A stretch of 64,000 nucleotides of DNA from Actinomycetales bacterium (GTDB lineage Bacteria; Actinomycetota; Actinomycetes; Actinomycetales; Dermatophilaceae): the NCBI GenBank assembly GCA_016711095.1, contig JADJTP010000003.1:930001-994000 (forward strand). Direction: 5' to 3'. The notes under the pieces were generated by a model that did not search any database, had not been told where the DNA came from, and was given only the letters and a program-made list of their open reading frames with translations. The translations under genes were made by a program, and so were the position numbers. Each line of letters starts with the position of its first letter. Position 1 is the stretch's first letter. Of the stretch, positions 1 to 7,782 are shown piece by piece.

Positions 1-676
1 CTAGCAGTCCAGTTTCGTAGGCGTAGACGACAGCGTGGACTCGGTCTCTCAGTTCGAGCTTCATGAGGATTCGTTTGACGTGAGTCTTGACCGTGCTTTC
101 GCCGAGGTTCAGTTCCTGGGCGATCTCACGGTTGGCCAGGCCGTGACCGATATGAATGAGCACTTCTCGCTCCCTGCTGGTGAGCCGGCTCAGATCGCGG
201 TTGGTGACGTCTGTGGGTTGCCCTCCGACTGTCGTTGCTCGGGCGAACTCGCGCATGAGGCGGTGGGTGACCGAGGGGGAGAGCAGAGCATCCCCTTGGG
301 CGATGATGCGGATGCTGGCCAGGAGGTCCTCCGGGGGGGTGCGTTTGAGCAAGAAGCCGCTGGCCCCTGCGCGCACCGCTTCATACACGTATTGGTCGAT
401 TTCGAACGTGGTGAGGATGACGACTCGGGGAGGCTCGGGTCCATCATCAAACAGTTGTGCGCTCGTGATCTGCCGGGTGGCCTCGATGCCGTCCATTCCG
501 GGCATTCGGATGTCCATGAGGACGACGTCCGGTTCGAGGTCACGCGCCAGGGCGACAGCCTCGTCGCCGTTGGAGGCCTCACCGGCCACGGCGAGGTCGT
601 CCTGGGTTTCGATCATCATTCGCAGGCCGGCTCGTACGAGGGTGTCGTCGTCCACGACGAGCACTTTGATGGTCAT
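1..676 (-). CDS. NarL/FixJ-family response regulator, 3' end cut by window edge
   Basis: The minus-strand frame starts at ATG 676-674 and stays open to base 1, so the last residues are missing. The N-terminal receiver domain has the acidic pair VVDDD, the phosphoacceptor D55 in VLMDIRMPG and the conserved Lys in LLKRTPPEDLL. The C-terminal LuxR-type helix-turn-helix reads LTSREREVLIHI then ANREIAQELNLGESTVKTHV. Such regulators are phosphorylated by a partner kinase and bind DNA. The start overlaps the stop of the upstream histidine kinase by ATGA, so the two form a translationally coupled two-component pair. Target genes cannot be told from the sequence; the small membrane-protein gene divergent from the kinase is the nearest candidate. 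Confidence 0.9.
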   Translation of the reverse strand, partial: MTIKVLVVDDDTLVRAGLRMMIETQDDLAVAGEASNGDEAVALARDLEPDVVLMDIRMPGMDGIEATRQITSAQLFDDGPEPPRVVILTTFEIDQYVYEAVRAGASGFLLKRTPPEDLLASIRIIAQGDALLSPSVTHRLMREFARATTVGGQPTDVTNRDLSRLTSREREVLIHIGHGLANREIAQELNLGESTVKTHVKRILMKLELRDRVHAVVYAYETGLL

Positions 677-1887
677 CGCGCCACTACCCCTGAGCCGGTC
701 GGGAACGGCGGCGGGCTGACTTCGTCCCGAGGCGTCAGCGGCAGCACCGCCTTCACGCTGAAGCCTCCTCCTTCGACTGGGCCGGCGGTCAGCCGGCCAC
801 CGAGGACCTTGGCACGCTCGGCCATCCCGACGATGCCGCGTCCCCCGCCGACCGCCCGGGGAGCCGGAGGGACACCGCCGTCGTCGATGACGAGCAGGTG
901 CAGGTGATGCCGAGTGCATGACAGCGTGACCTGAACGTGAGCAACGCCTGCGTGCTTGAGCGCGTTGGTCAGTGCCTCCTGAACGATGCGGTATGCCGCC
1001 GCCCCCACATGTCGGCCCACCGGACACTGGCAATCATCGCGAAGGGTGATATTGGCGCCGGCCGATCGCATCTCGTCGACCATCGTGACGATGTCGGCTC
1101 TCGTCTTCGCGGGCCCACGTATGGGTGCATCGCTGTCGTCGAGGAGTCCGAGCATGTGGTCCAGGTCGGTAAGTGCGCTCCGGCCCAGGTTCTCGATCTC
1201 CTGGAGCGCACCGAAGGCCTTGTCGGGCTGGTGAGACAGCCGGGCCGCGCCGGCTTGCAAGACCATGACGTTGACGGCGTGACCGACAGCGTCATGGAGC
1301 TCGCGTGCGATCCGAGCCCGTTCGTCGGCGACGGCTTCTGCGGCGACCCGGCCTTGGTGAGCCTCGAGCTCGTCGACGGCCTGGCTGAGCCGCTCATTGA
1401 GACCCTTGGTGCGCCGGACACCGACGGCGAGCGCCCATCCGCTGCCGCACAGCAGGAACCAGACGACGATAACCAACGCATCGGGACCACCGGGTCCGTA
1501 GAACGTCGCGGTGGACATTGCCAGCGCCGCCGCGCCCACGAGGGGTGCGGAGACTCGCGGTGGCCGGGTCAGACCCACGGAGTAGGTGAACAAGGGGATG
1601 GCCAGCGGGGCGTTGCTGTCGCCGTGGGTTGCGCTGGCCAGGAGGTACAGGACGGTGGCGGCGCCCAAGGCGACCGCAGGCGCATGTCGCCGAACGAGTA
1701 GCAGAACGTTGGGGCTGAGAGCCAAGAGCCACCCGGCGCCGTTGATCGGACCGTACAGGTCGACATAGGCGTCGCTGCGCAGTGAAACCACCGTGATCCA
1801 CGTGAACAGGGCCGCGACCGCCAGGTCCGCGAAGACCCACCAAACCCCTTGCGGGTGGCGCCGGTCGGGAGAGGTCCAGCCGTTCAC
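673..1887 (-). CDS. Two-component sensor histidine kinase (HisKA_3 type)
   Basis: About 404 residues from a GTG start at 1887; an upstream in-frame ATG at 2031 would add residues unlike a kinase N-terminus. Several hydrophobic segments (about residues 16-160) form a membrane sensor. The HisKA_3 dimerisation helix follows, with H198 in ARELHDAVGH as the likely phosphorylated residue, then a HATPase domain with AYRIVQEALTNALKHA (N box) and GGGRGIVGMAERA (G box). This architecture is typical of NarL-system kinases with no obvious ligand pocket. It overlaps the downstream response regulator by ATGA. The signal sensed is unknown. Confidence 0.88.
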   Translation of the reverse strand: MNGWTSPDRRHPQGVWWVFADLAVAALFTWITVVSLRSDAYVDLYGPINGAGWLLALSPNVLLLVRRHAPAVALGAATVLYLLASATHGDSNAPLAIPLFTYSVGLTRPPRVSAPLVGAAALAMSTATFYGPGGPDALVIVVWFLLCGSGWALAVGVRRTKGLNERLSQAVDELEAHQGRVAAEAVADERARIARELHDAVGHAVNVMVLQAGAARLSHQPDKAFGALQEIENLGRSALTDLDHMLGLLDDSDAPIRGPAKTRADIVTMVDEMRSAGANITLRDDCQCPVGRHVGAAAYRIVQEALTNALKHAGVAHVQVTLSCTRHHLHLLVIDDGGVPPAPRAVGGGRGIVGMAERAKVLGGRLTAGPVEGGGFSVKAVLPLTPRDEVSPPPFPTGSGVVAR

Positions 1888-1921
1888 GTTCCGACCGTAC
1901 CGCCTGTCTCCGTGGCCCAAA

Positions 1922-1937
1922 TCCCCCCATGGGGGGA
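1922..1937. promoter_or_regulatory. 16-bp perfect palindrome between divergent genes
   Basis: TCCCCCCATGGGGGGA is a perfect palindrome about 35 bp upstream of the kinase GTG and 110 bp upstream of the divergent small membrane-protein gene. A second CCAATCCCCCCA element follows at about 1941-1952. The placement suits an operator for the adjacent two-component system, but no binding protein can be named from sequence. Confidence 0.35.
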
Positions 1938-2048
1938 CAGCCAATCCCCCCACAGAGGACCTTGAAGTGGAGCGGCCAGGGGGACGACAGGGCCAGCTCG
2001 ACCCGCGAGTGTGGAAGTGCAACTCCATCACCCACCGGGAGCCCCATT

Positions 2049-2663
2049 ATGAGCACACCCACCACCAACACCGGCACATCAACGCCTGCGCCCAGAACGG
2101 CACTCTCGACCAGGCCCGACAAGAAGCGGCCGAGCACGGCGGGCTACTGGGTAGGGACGTTGGTTGCCGTGCTGACAACTCTCAGCGCACTCGGCTGGGG
2201 GGCGTTCGCGTTCCTCGGCTGGCAAGCCCACGTCGAGGACTTCTGCCGCCTCACTGACCCCGGCACCGCCGCCGTCTCGGTGACCAGGACCGGAGCGCGC
2301 TTCGTCTATCTCGAGCACGACCGGACCACCGCCCCACCTTCCGTGCTCCCCGTCACCGTCACAGGGCCATCGGGGGTCGAGGTGCCCTTGACCGCATACC
2401 GAGCCGAGCTGCGCTACGACGTCCCGAACAACCCAAACCGGGTCGGCGACGCGGTGCTGACGTTCCCGGCCGACGAGCCGGGCACCTACGCGATCTTCGT
2501 GGCCGACATCGACGAAGGCACTGCCGTCGCGGTCGGGGACGACCTGCTGCGGACGTGGGCCCCCCAGGTCGTGGGCAGCGTCGCACTGCTTCTGGGCGGC
2601 CTGCTCCTCGGGCTGATACTGGTGATCGTCACCGCGGTCCGGCGCGCCGGGCCGACGTCGTGA
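2049..2663 (+). CDS. Small two-helix membrane protein of unknown function
   Basis: 204 residues from ATG 2049, preceded by a GGGAG-like ribosome-binding site; an in-frame ATG at 1929 lies in the divergent promoter and is less likely. There is a Thr/Ser-rich cytoplasmic N-terminus, a first membrane helix around residues 33-57 (GYWVGTLVAVLTTLSALGWG), an extracytoplasmic beta-rich middle with one Cys, and a second helix near the C-terminus (VVGSVALLLGGLLLGLILVI) followed by a basic tail. I recognise no family. It is divergent from the two-component system and could be a target of it. Confidence 0.7.
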   Translation: MSTPTTNTGTSTPAPRTALSTRPDKKRPSTAGYWVGTLVAVLTTLSALGWGAFAFLGWQAHVEDFCRLTDPGTAAVSVTRTGARFVYLEHDRTTAPPSVLPVTVTGPSGVEVPLTAYRAELRYDVPNNPNRVGDAVLTFPADEPGTYAIFVADIDEGTAVAVGDDLLRTWAPQVVGSVALLLGGLLLGLILVIVTAVRRAGPTS

Positions 2664-2738
2664 ACCCGGCCATCCCGATCTACCCGATCCCGCATGACAT
2701 CTCCCGCCATCGTCGCTGCGCGGTGCTGGACGCTCCCG

Positions 2739-2781
2739 TCACTGAGGCGGTGATCACCCTGGGTAGTCAGCGCCTCAGTGA
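2739..2781. terminator. Inverted repeat between the membrane-protein gene and PAP2
   Basis: Arms TCACTGAGGCG (2739-2749) and CGCCTCAGTGA (2771-2781) pair perfectly over 11 bp with a 21-nt loop, 75 bp downstream of the preceding stop and 71 bp upstream of the PAP2 start. It may be a factor-independent terminator without a clear U tract, or an operator. Confidence 0.4.
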
Positions 2782-2852
2782 GGGGGCCCCGTGGTTCCCC
2801 GGTTGCGCAGCGGGCACCCATCACGCAAGCGCCTCCTGGCTACGATTGCTTC

Positions 2853-3515
2853 ATGTCGCAGTCCCACGGCGAAGAGCTCACGGCCGATAGCTCTCGTGCT
2901 GGGGTCCTCGCCAGTCAGTCAGGCGTTGGTTCAACTCCGGCCAGGGCTATCGGGGAGCTGGCGGCGCTGGACCGCGCCGTGTATGAGGCGGTGGCCGCCA
3001 CGCCCACACCGGTGCTGGACAAGTACTTTCGCCAGCTCTCACGGGTCGCTGACCACTCGGTCCTCTGGCTGGGCATCGCCGGAGCAGTCGCGTTGGTCGG
3101 CGGCAAGAAGGGGCGCGAGGCGGCCACCGAGTCGTTGGTCGCCATCGGTGCCGCCTCCGCGACCATCAATCTCGGAATCAAGCCGTTGGCCCGTCGACGG
3201 CGACCCGATCGGGTTGAACCTGCTCGGTTCGAGGCTCGCGTCGTGCCTATCCCGGCGTCGGCCTCCTTCCCGTCCGGCCATGCGGCGTCGGCGTTTGCCT
3301 TCGCGTACGCCATGGGTCGGAATCTCCCAGAGCTGGCGGTCCCTCTTCGCTTACTTGCCGGCGGTGTCGCGCAGTCGCGAGTACACACCGGTGTGCACTA
3401 CCCGGGAGACGTCGTCATAGGCGCCATTCTTGGCGCCGGGATTGCGGCCATGGTCGGCGCGGAGCGTGACCGGCGCCTTCGCCCGAGCAGAGCGGCCGGC
3501 GATGCGCCCGGATGA
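2853..3515 (+). CDS. PAP2-superfamily membrane phosphatase
   Basis: 220 residues from ATG 2853. The three PAP2 signature motifs are present in order: K110-x6-RP (KPLARRRRP), PSGH at 140-143, and SR-x5-H-x3-D at 175-186 (SRVHTGVHYPGD). These form the phosphohistidine active site of lipid phosphatases acting on phosphatidate-type or polyprenyl diphosphate substrates. Hydrophobic helices flank the motifs. The gene runs towards a diacylglycerol-kinase-like gene on the opposite strand and the two overlap at their 3' ends by about 118 bp, so both act on lipid phosphates and probably interfere transcriptionally. The exact substrate is unknown. Confidence 0.85.
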   Translation: MSQSHGEELTADSSRAGVLASQSGVGSTPARAIGELAALDRAVYEAVAATPTPVLDKYFRQLSRVADHSVLWLGIAGAVALVGGKKGREAATESLVAIGAASATINLGIKPLARRRRPDRVEPARFEARVVPIPASASFPSGHAASAFAFAYAMGRNLPELAVPLRLLAGGVAQSRVHTGVHYPGDVVIGAILGAGIAAMVGAERDRRLRPSRAAGDAPG

Positions 3516-4417
3516 CGCGGGGAGATCCTGACCCGCAGTGCCTCTGGGCGGATGGCGAAGTGAAGTGGGCCCTCGAGATCGACTGCCTCACCATCAATGC
3601 CGGCATGCGCGACAACTCGGGTTCGGGCTGTCAGGTGGCCAGCTGTCCAGGCTCTCCCCGGAGGGTGGTGTCGCTCCTCCGGGGAGTCGAGGAGCAGGAT
3701 CCCCAGGTGGCCCGAGGCCAGCGTGGGGCGAGTACCCAGTCCTGGGCCGTTGAGCGCGTACGGATTGTTAGAGACGAGCAGGACAGCGAGCCGGTCATGC
3801 TGGCGACCGGCGTCATCGATCACGCTGAGCGCTGGGGTGCCGCCACTCGGGCCGATCACCCGATGCACAGTCTCCGCCAGGGTCCGGACCTTCGCATCGC
3901 GGTAGCCGGCCTGCTGGACCGCCTCCCCGTAGATGCCGAGGGACACGTTGTTCAGGAAGAGCCGACCGTTCACCTCACCCACGTCGATCACGCGTTCCAC
4001 GCCCTCAGTGAACGCGTCCAGTGCCCCGACCACGTCCTGCCGGTCCACACCAAGGTCCAGGGCGAAGTGGTTGCGTGTACCGGCCGGAATGCAGACGAAA
4101 GGCAGCCCATGCGCCGCGGCGACTGCCGCTACGTCTGTGAGCGACCCGTCTCCACCAGCGACACCGATGGCGTCCGCACCGTCGGCGACGACCTCCAGCG
4201 CGCGCGCCCGCAGGTCGTCGCCGGGGCACAGCGTGACCGCCTCGACTCCGCGCCCGCGGGCTTGCTCGAGCACCCCGCTGCGGGTCGCCGCACCGTCACC
4301 GGACCGAGGGTTGACGAATAGCACGGGCCGTCGAGGCGGCTCGACGGGGTGCCACCCACGCCCGATCAGCGTGGAGAGGTGCGGTGCCGAACGCTGTGGA
4401 AGGCCCATGTCAGCCAT
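3398..4417 (-). CDS. Diacylglycerol/sphingosine-kinase-family lipid kinase
   Basis: The catalytic domain has NPRSGDG near the N-terminus, the nucleotide-binding GGDGSLTDVA, and PAGTRNHFALDLG, the three hallmarks of the DAGK/LCB5 family. Such enzymes phosphorylate membrane lipids such as diacylglycerol with ATP. I took ATG 4417 as the start because it overlaps the stop of the upstream DUF1003 gene; ATG 4408 is equally possible. The C-terminus (about 40 residues, Arg/Pro-rich) lies wholly inside the convergent PAP2 gene. An opposing lipid kinase and lipid phosphatase side by side suggest phospholipid turnover; this pairing is inference. Confidence 0.82.
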   Translation of the reverse strand: MADMGLPQRSAPHLSTLIGRGWHPVEPPRRPVLFVNPRSGDGAATRSGVLEQARGRGVEAVTLCPGDDLRARALEVVADGADAIGVAGGDGSLTDVAAVAAAHGLPFVCIPAGTRNHFALDLGVDRQDVVGALDAFTEGVERVIDVGEVNGRLFLNNVSLGIYGEAVQQAGYRDAKVRTLAETVHRVIGPSGGTPALSVIDDAGRQHDRLAVLLVSNNPYALNGPGLGTRPTLASGHLGILLLDSPEERHHPPGRAWTAGHLTARTRVVAHAGIDGEAVDLEGPLHFAIRPEALRVRISPRHPGASPAALLGRRRRSRSAPTMAAIPAPRMAPMTTSPG

Positions 4418-4886
4418 CGTCCCGTGTCTCATCCGTGCGCCGTCGGTCCGCCGCCGGTGTCCGTGACTCGGGGGCGCTCGCGCAGGCACCTGCCGCGTGG
4501 ATCTGCCTGGTCAGGCCGAGGATCTCGTTGGACATGGTGAGCAAACGTTCGTTCTGACGCCCTTCCTCCTGGACCGTCCGCCACGCTTCGTCCGCGATCA
4601 CCTGGCGCTTTGCATCGGCGCGGTTCTGGCTGATCATCACGAATGTCGACAGGAATATGGCCTCCAGCGACACGATCATCGTCAGTAGCCCGAAGGGGTA
4701 GTCCTCGACGCCGAGGCCGATCCAGAGGGTGAACCACCCGACGTGGATGTAGACGAACTTCATCGAACCGGCGAACCGAGTTATCTGGTCGGCAACCCGG
4801 TCTTCCCATCGTCTACTGCGCTCTCGAAGCAGCCGCAGCAGTGCTGGGTTGACCGGGTTGACCGGTTCAGGGTGAACGGTTCTCAT
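4410..4886 (-). CDS. DUF1003-family membrane protein
   Basis: 158 residues from ATG 4886, chosen because AAGGAG lies 5 bases upstream; an in-frame ATG at 4904 is also open. Two membrane helices (around FVYIHVGWFTLWIGLGV and FGLLTMIVSLEAIFLSTFVM) are followed by the DUF1003 signature SQNRADAKRQV and a soluble helical tail. The function of the family is not established. It is translationally coupled to the downstream lipid kinase. Confidence 0.82.
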   Translation of the reverse strand: MRTVHPEPVNPVNPALLRLLRERSRRWEDRVADQITRFAGSMKFVYIHVGWFTLWIGLGVEDYPFGLLTMIVSLEAIFLSTFVMISQNRADAKRQVIADEAWRTVQEEGRQNERLLTMSNEILGLTRQIHAAGACASAPESRTPAADRRRTDETRDDG

Positions 4887-4930
4887 CTGTTCTCCTTGGC
4901 ACACGACAACTGGACCGTCCCTGGTGAAGG

Positions 4931-4971
4931 GCAGCCTCCCCCGCGCCGCGTGGCGCTGCCGGGGAGGCTGC
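4931..4971 (-). terminator. GC-rich hairpin downstream of the HdeD-like gene
   Basis: Arms GCAGCCTCCCC and GGGGAGGCTGC pair over 11 bp, with an inner GCGCC/GGCGC pairing in the loop, 25 bp past the stop of the HdeD-like gene and just before the DUF1003 ribosome-binding site. A strong stem without a T tract, as is usual for actinobacterial terminators. Confidence 0.5.
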
Positions 4972-4995
4972 TCGTCGGGTTGTCTCGTGGGGTTG

Positions 4996-5595
4996 TCAGG
5001 CGGTGGCTAGCTGGTCGGCCTGCTTGCCAGCCTCGCGCAGGGTGAAGCCGGCGAAGATCTCTGAGACTCCGCGGGTGATCGCCCAGACTCCAACCAGGGT
5101 GACCAGGGTGAAGAGTGAGGTCTCCCAGGAGCGCGCGGCCCACGCCCCGATGGCCAGCTCGGAGATGCCGAGCAACAGCCCGGTCCACCACCAGGACAGC
5201 TTGGGGCCGGCTAGGGCGCTGATGATGTGGATGGTGCCGTAGGCGATGAGGTAGGCGGCGACCATGATCGAGGCCACGTCGAGGGTGATGCCGGGCCACA
5301 TGAGGCTGGCACAGCCTGCCACCACGCCGAGGATTCCGGCCAGGATGGACAGCCAGCGCAACGCGGGAACGCGACCGGCAACGGCGAGCTGGGTGATGCC
5401 GCCGAACAGGAAGGCGATGCCCACGAATGAGGCCACCGCTGCGAGGCTGCCGGCCTGGTATGACAGCACGAACATGCCGTACCAGATCCAGACGGCCCCG
5501 AGGGCCACGAACCACCCCCAGGCCGCTGACGCCTCGGCGGCGCCAGCCCGGAGCGTCTCGCGGAGCAGGTCCGGGGTTTTGACATCAGTTGTCAT
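4996..5595 (-). CDS. HdeD-like (DUF308) membrane protein
   Basis: 199 residues with about six regularly spaced hydrophobic helices and the short-loop DUF308 pattern seen in the HdeD acid-resistance family (WGWFVALGAVWIWYGMFVL; GIAFLFGGITQL; WLSILAGILGVVAG). HdeD of E. coli is linked to acid resistance at high cell density; a role in this organism is inference. It lies between a coiled-coil protein gene and a DUF1003 gene, all on the same strand, with hairpins on both sides, so it may be its own transcription unit. Confidence 0.8.
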   Translation of the reverse strand: MTTDVKTPDLLRETLRAGAAEASAAWGWFVALGAVWIWYGMFVLSYQAGSLAAVASFVGIAFLFGGITQLAVAGRVPALRWLSILAGILGVVAGCASLMWPGITLDVASIMVAAYLIAYGTIHIISALAGPKLSWWWTGLLLGISELAIGAWAARSWETSLFTLVTLVGVWAITRGVSEIFAGFTLREAGKQADQLATA

Positions 5596-5625
5596 TTTGC
5601 TTTCAACTTCTTTCGATCTTGCCGG

Positions 5626-5653
5626 GCGGGCAGGGACGTGCGTTCCTGCCCGC
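5626..5653 (-). terminator. Hairpin after the coiled-coil gene
   Basis: GCGGGCAGGGA (5626-5636) pairs with TCCTGCCCGC (5644-5653), with a 7-nt loop and one bulge. It sits between the stop of the coiled-coil gene at 5709 and the start of the HdeD-like gene at 5595. Confidence 0.4.
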
Positions 5654-5708
5654 AGCGGCGCGACTGCTGTTGGGAGGACTGGGTCTCGGACCCAGCCCGA
5701 TCGGACTC

Positions 5709-6170
5709 TTACGCGTGGGCCGTCTGGAGCTTGGCGTCGGCGGCCCGGAGCGTGTCCGCGTGGGCGCGGGCGTGGATGGCGTCGAGGATGGCAAGCTGCG
5801 CATTCCCCACCGCCCAGTCAGCGAAGTCCAGAGCGTCGGCGGCGTCGGTCTCGGCCCAGTCCGCGTCGGTCTCGGCCACCTTGGCGTCCATGTGAAGGGC
5901 CCGCTTCTCCATCTTCGCCTTGGCTTCGACCCTCTTGGATGCAGCCTCGCCCTTGAACTGCGACCACTTGCTCCGAAGGCTGTCCTTGGCCTCCGAGATC
6001 TCCTGCCGAGCCGCCTCCACGGACGCATCGAGGTTGGACTGAGCCGAGTTGATCCGCTGCGTGAGCTGGGCCTCGGTCTCGTACGCGGCCGCCTGGACCG
6101 CCTCCTCGGCCGTCGCGACCCGCCGCTGCAGGTCAATCAGCCTCGAGGTGAAGTTGTCGTGCTGTGTCAT
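5709..6170 (-). CDS. Alanine-rich coiled-coil protein of unknown function
   Basis: 153 residues, almost entirely helical with heptad character, rich in Ala, Glu, Gln and Lys (for example AVQAAAYETEAQLTQRINSA and AKMEKRALHMDAKVAE). No signal peptide, membrane segment or catalytic motif. It resembles late-embryogenesis or phasin-like stress proteins in composition only, so I give no function. It is divergent from arr and the intervening 227 bp contain an 18-bp perfect palindrome that could control it. Confidence 0.7.
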   Translation of the reverse strand: MTQHDNFTSRLIDLQRRVATAEEAVQAAAYETEAQLTQRINSAQSNLDASVEAARQEISEAKDSLRSKWSQFKGEAASKRVEAKAKMEKRALHMDAKVAETDADWAETDAADALDFADWAVGNAQLAILDAIHARAHADTLRAADAKLQTAHA

Positions 6171-6226
6171 GGGATACCGCCTTCTGTCTGGGCCCCAAAG
6201 GGGGCCTCTTGTATGTTCTGTGCACT

Positions 6227-6244
6227 ACTGACGATATCGTCAGT
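6227..6244. promoter_or_regulatory. 18-bp perfect palindrome in the coiled-coil/arr divergent region
   Basis: ACTGACGATATCGTCAGT is a perfect 18-bp inverted repeat, 57 bp upstream of the coiled-coil start and 154 bp upstream of arr. A GC-rich repeat (GGCCCC-AAAG-GGGGCC) lies about 20 bp to its left. It is a good candidate for a dimeric repressor operator; no regulator gene is adjacent. Confidence 0.5.
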
Positions 6245-6397
6245 CAACAGAAAGGCATAGTCGTGGCAGGCAGATGTGACGAAAGCCTCAGTTCTGAGGG
6301 AGTGCATCCGGCTTCAGCTTTGGGCCACAGGGTGAGCGGTGGCTCGAGCGGCGCCGAAGCCGCCGATCCGTCGAAAGCGACCACTACTGTCGGACGC

Positions 6398-6832
6398 ATG
6401 AGCGCCGCGAAGGAGCCCGTTCCGTTCGAGGTCTACGAGACCGGTGTCTACTTGCACGGTACGAAGGCTGATCTGGCTGTGGGCGAGAAGCTGGTTCCCG
6501 GCCGTGAGTCGAACTTCGAGGCGGGTCGGGTGATGAATTTCGTCTACTTCACCGCGACCCTGGACGCCGCGACCTGGGGTGCCGAGCTCGCCGCCGGTCA
6601 GGGCCGAGGGCGGATCTACGTGGTCGAGCCGATGGGGGAGTTCGAGGACGACCCCAACGTCACGAACAAGAAGTTTCCTGGGAATCCGACCCGCTCTTTC
6701 CGCACCCGCGAGCCGCTGCGCGTGGTGGGCGAGCTCGTCGATTGGGTCGGTCACTCGCCGGAGAAGCAACAGGCGATGCGAGAGGGACTCGATGCGTTGA
6801 GGCGGCAAGGTGCAGCGCACATCGAGGACTGA
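6398..6832 (+). CDS. arr: NAD+:rifampin ADP-ribosyltransferase
   Basis: 144 residues from ATG 6398, close to the usual Arr length of about 140. The enzyme moves ADP-ribose from NAD+ onto the C23 hydroxyl of rifamycins and inactivates them in the cytoplasm. Family blocks are continuous: YLHGTKADL with H20, GRVMNFVYFTATLDAA with Y50, WGAELAAGQGRGRIYVVEP, then EDDPNVTNKKFPGNPTRS; H20, Y50 and D84/D85 match the catalytic positions of mycobacterial Arr. Chromosomal Arr is widespread in actinobacteria, so this is likely intrinsic rather than recently acquired. No integron or transposon features flank it. Confidence 0.93.
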   Translation: MSAAKEPVPFEVYETGVYLHGTKADLAVGEKLVPGRESNFEAGRVMNFVYFTATLDAATWGAELAAGQGRGRIYVVEPMGEFEDDPNVTNKKFPGNPTRSFRTREPLRVVGELVDWVGHSPEKQQAMREGLDALRRQGAAHIED

Positions 6833-6883
6833 GACCGCCGAGTCACGACCACGGTCACGACCGCCGTCACATGCGCGCCCCAG

Positions 6884-7741
6884 CTACGACGACCGGCTCA
6901 GCGTCCCCGTCGCGGTGACCCGGCCCCACCTGTCGCGCACCGAGGTGGCAATGCCATCCGGTCCCGGAACCGCCGCGACGACCAGGCCTTCGTGGTCGAA
7001 CAGGGGCGACTGCATACGGTAGCCGAACTGCACCGGCTGTCCGGGCTCGATCAGCCCACGGCGCCGGGCCGCCTCAGCCATGAGGGTGGCCTGCAGCGGC
7101 CCGTGAACGACCAGCCCCGGGTAGCCCTCGACGTCGCGGGCGAAGTCCCGGTCGTAGTGGATTCGGTGCCCGTTGTAGGTCAGCGCGGAGTAACGGAACA
7201 ACAGCGTCGGGTCGACGGCCACCTCCCACTCGGCGGGAGCGACCGGCACCGGCGCGGGCTGCGGCATACCGGCAGCGCCGCCGACAGGCCCGTCCGCAGC
7301 CCCACCGGCCGCCGGAGCCACGTCCCGATAGACGATGTGCTGCTGCTCCCGAAGGGCGACCGCGCCATCCTGGATGATCTCGTGCCCGACCGTCACGAAC
7401 GTCATCCGCCCGGAGCGGCCCTCCTTGTCCTGCGACCCGAGCACCTGAGTACGCCGGGTGGCGGGGCGCCCACAGCGCAGCGGGCCAAGCACGATCACCG
7501 TGCCGCTGGCCCACATCCGCCGACGCCCGGGACCCGGCGGCACGGGAATCCCGCCACGGGCCGGGTGGCCGTCGGGACCGAGGTCGGCCTGAGCCGGCCG
7601 CTCAAGCAGGTAGACCCAGTGCCAGGGGATCGGCAGTGGCTCGCCCGCCGCGAGGTCCGGCGCCTGGACGCCCAGCAGGCCGGCGAGCGCCAGGCCCGGC
7701 GCCGGCGCCAGGACTTCGGTCCGTTCCAGGATGTCCGTCAT
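6884..7741 (-). CDS. Hotdog-fold acyl-CoA hydratase, mesaconyl-C4/itaconyl-CoA hydratase-like
   Basis: 285 residues. The C-terminal half has the pattern RYSALTYNGHRIHYDRDFA then GYPGLVVHGPLQATLM, typical of the HTD2/FAS1-like MaoC dehydratases that include mesaconyl-C4-CoA hydratase and Pseudomonas itaconyl-CoA hydratase (Ich). The N-terminal half is a second, degenerate hotdog domain. It is the last gene of a three-gene minus-strand run with a CitE-like lyase (41-bp gap) and a family III CoA transferase. On that basis it probably hydrates itaconyl- or mesaconyl-CoA to citramalyl-CoA; the substrate is inferred from neighbours. Confidence 0.75.
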   Translation of the reverse strand: MTDILERTEVLAPAPGLALAGLLGVQAPDLAAGEPLPIPWHWVYLLERPAQADLGPDGHPARGGIPVPPGPGRRRMWASGTVIVLGPLRCGRPATRRTQVLGSQDKEGRSGRMTFVTVGHEIIQDGAVALREQQHIVYRDVAPAAGGAADGPVGGAAGMPQPAPVPVAPAEWEVAVDPTLLFRYSALTYNGHRIHYDRDFARDVEGYPGLVVHGPLQATLMAEAARRRGLIEPGQPVQFGYRMQSPLFDHEGLVVAAVPGPDGIATSVRDRWGRVTATGTLSRSS

Positions 7742-7782
7742 GGCGTCTCCTCAAGCACGACCCGGTATGCCGTGGGCCCCGG

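Noticed and set aside
5589..6260. Plus-strand open frame of 223 codons
   Set aside because: Antisense to the coiled-coil gene; Leu/Gly/Arg-rich shadow with no ribosome-binding site.
6398..6832. arr as part of an integron or transposon
   Set aside because: No integrase, attC-like palindrome, transposase or terminal repeat is seen around it.
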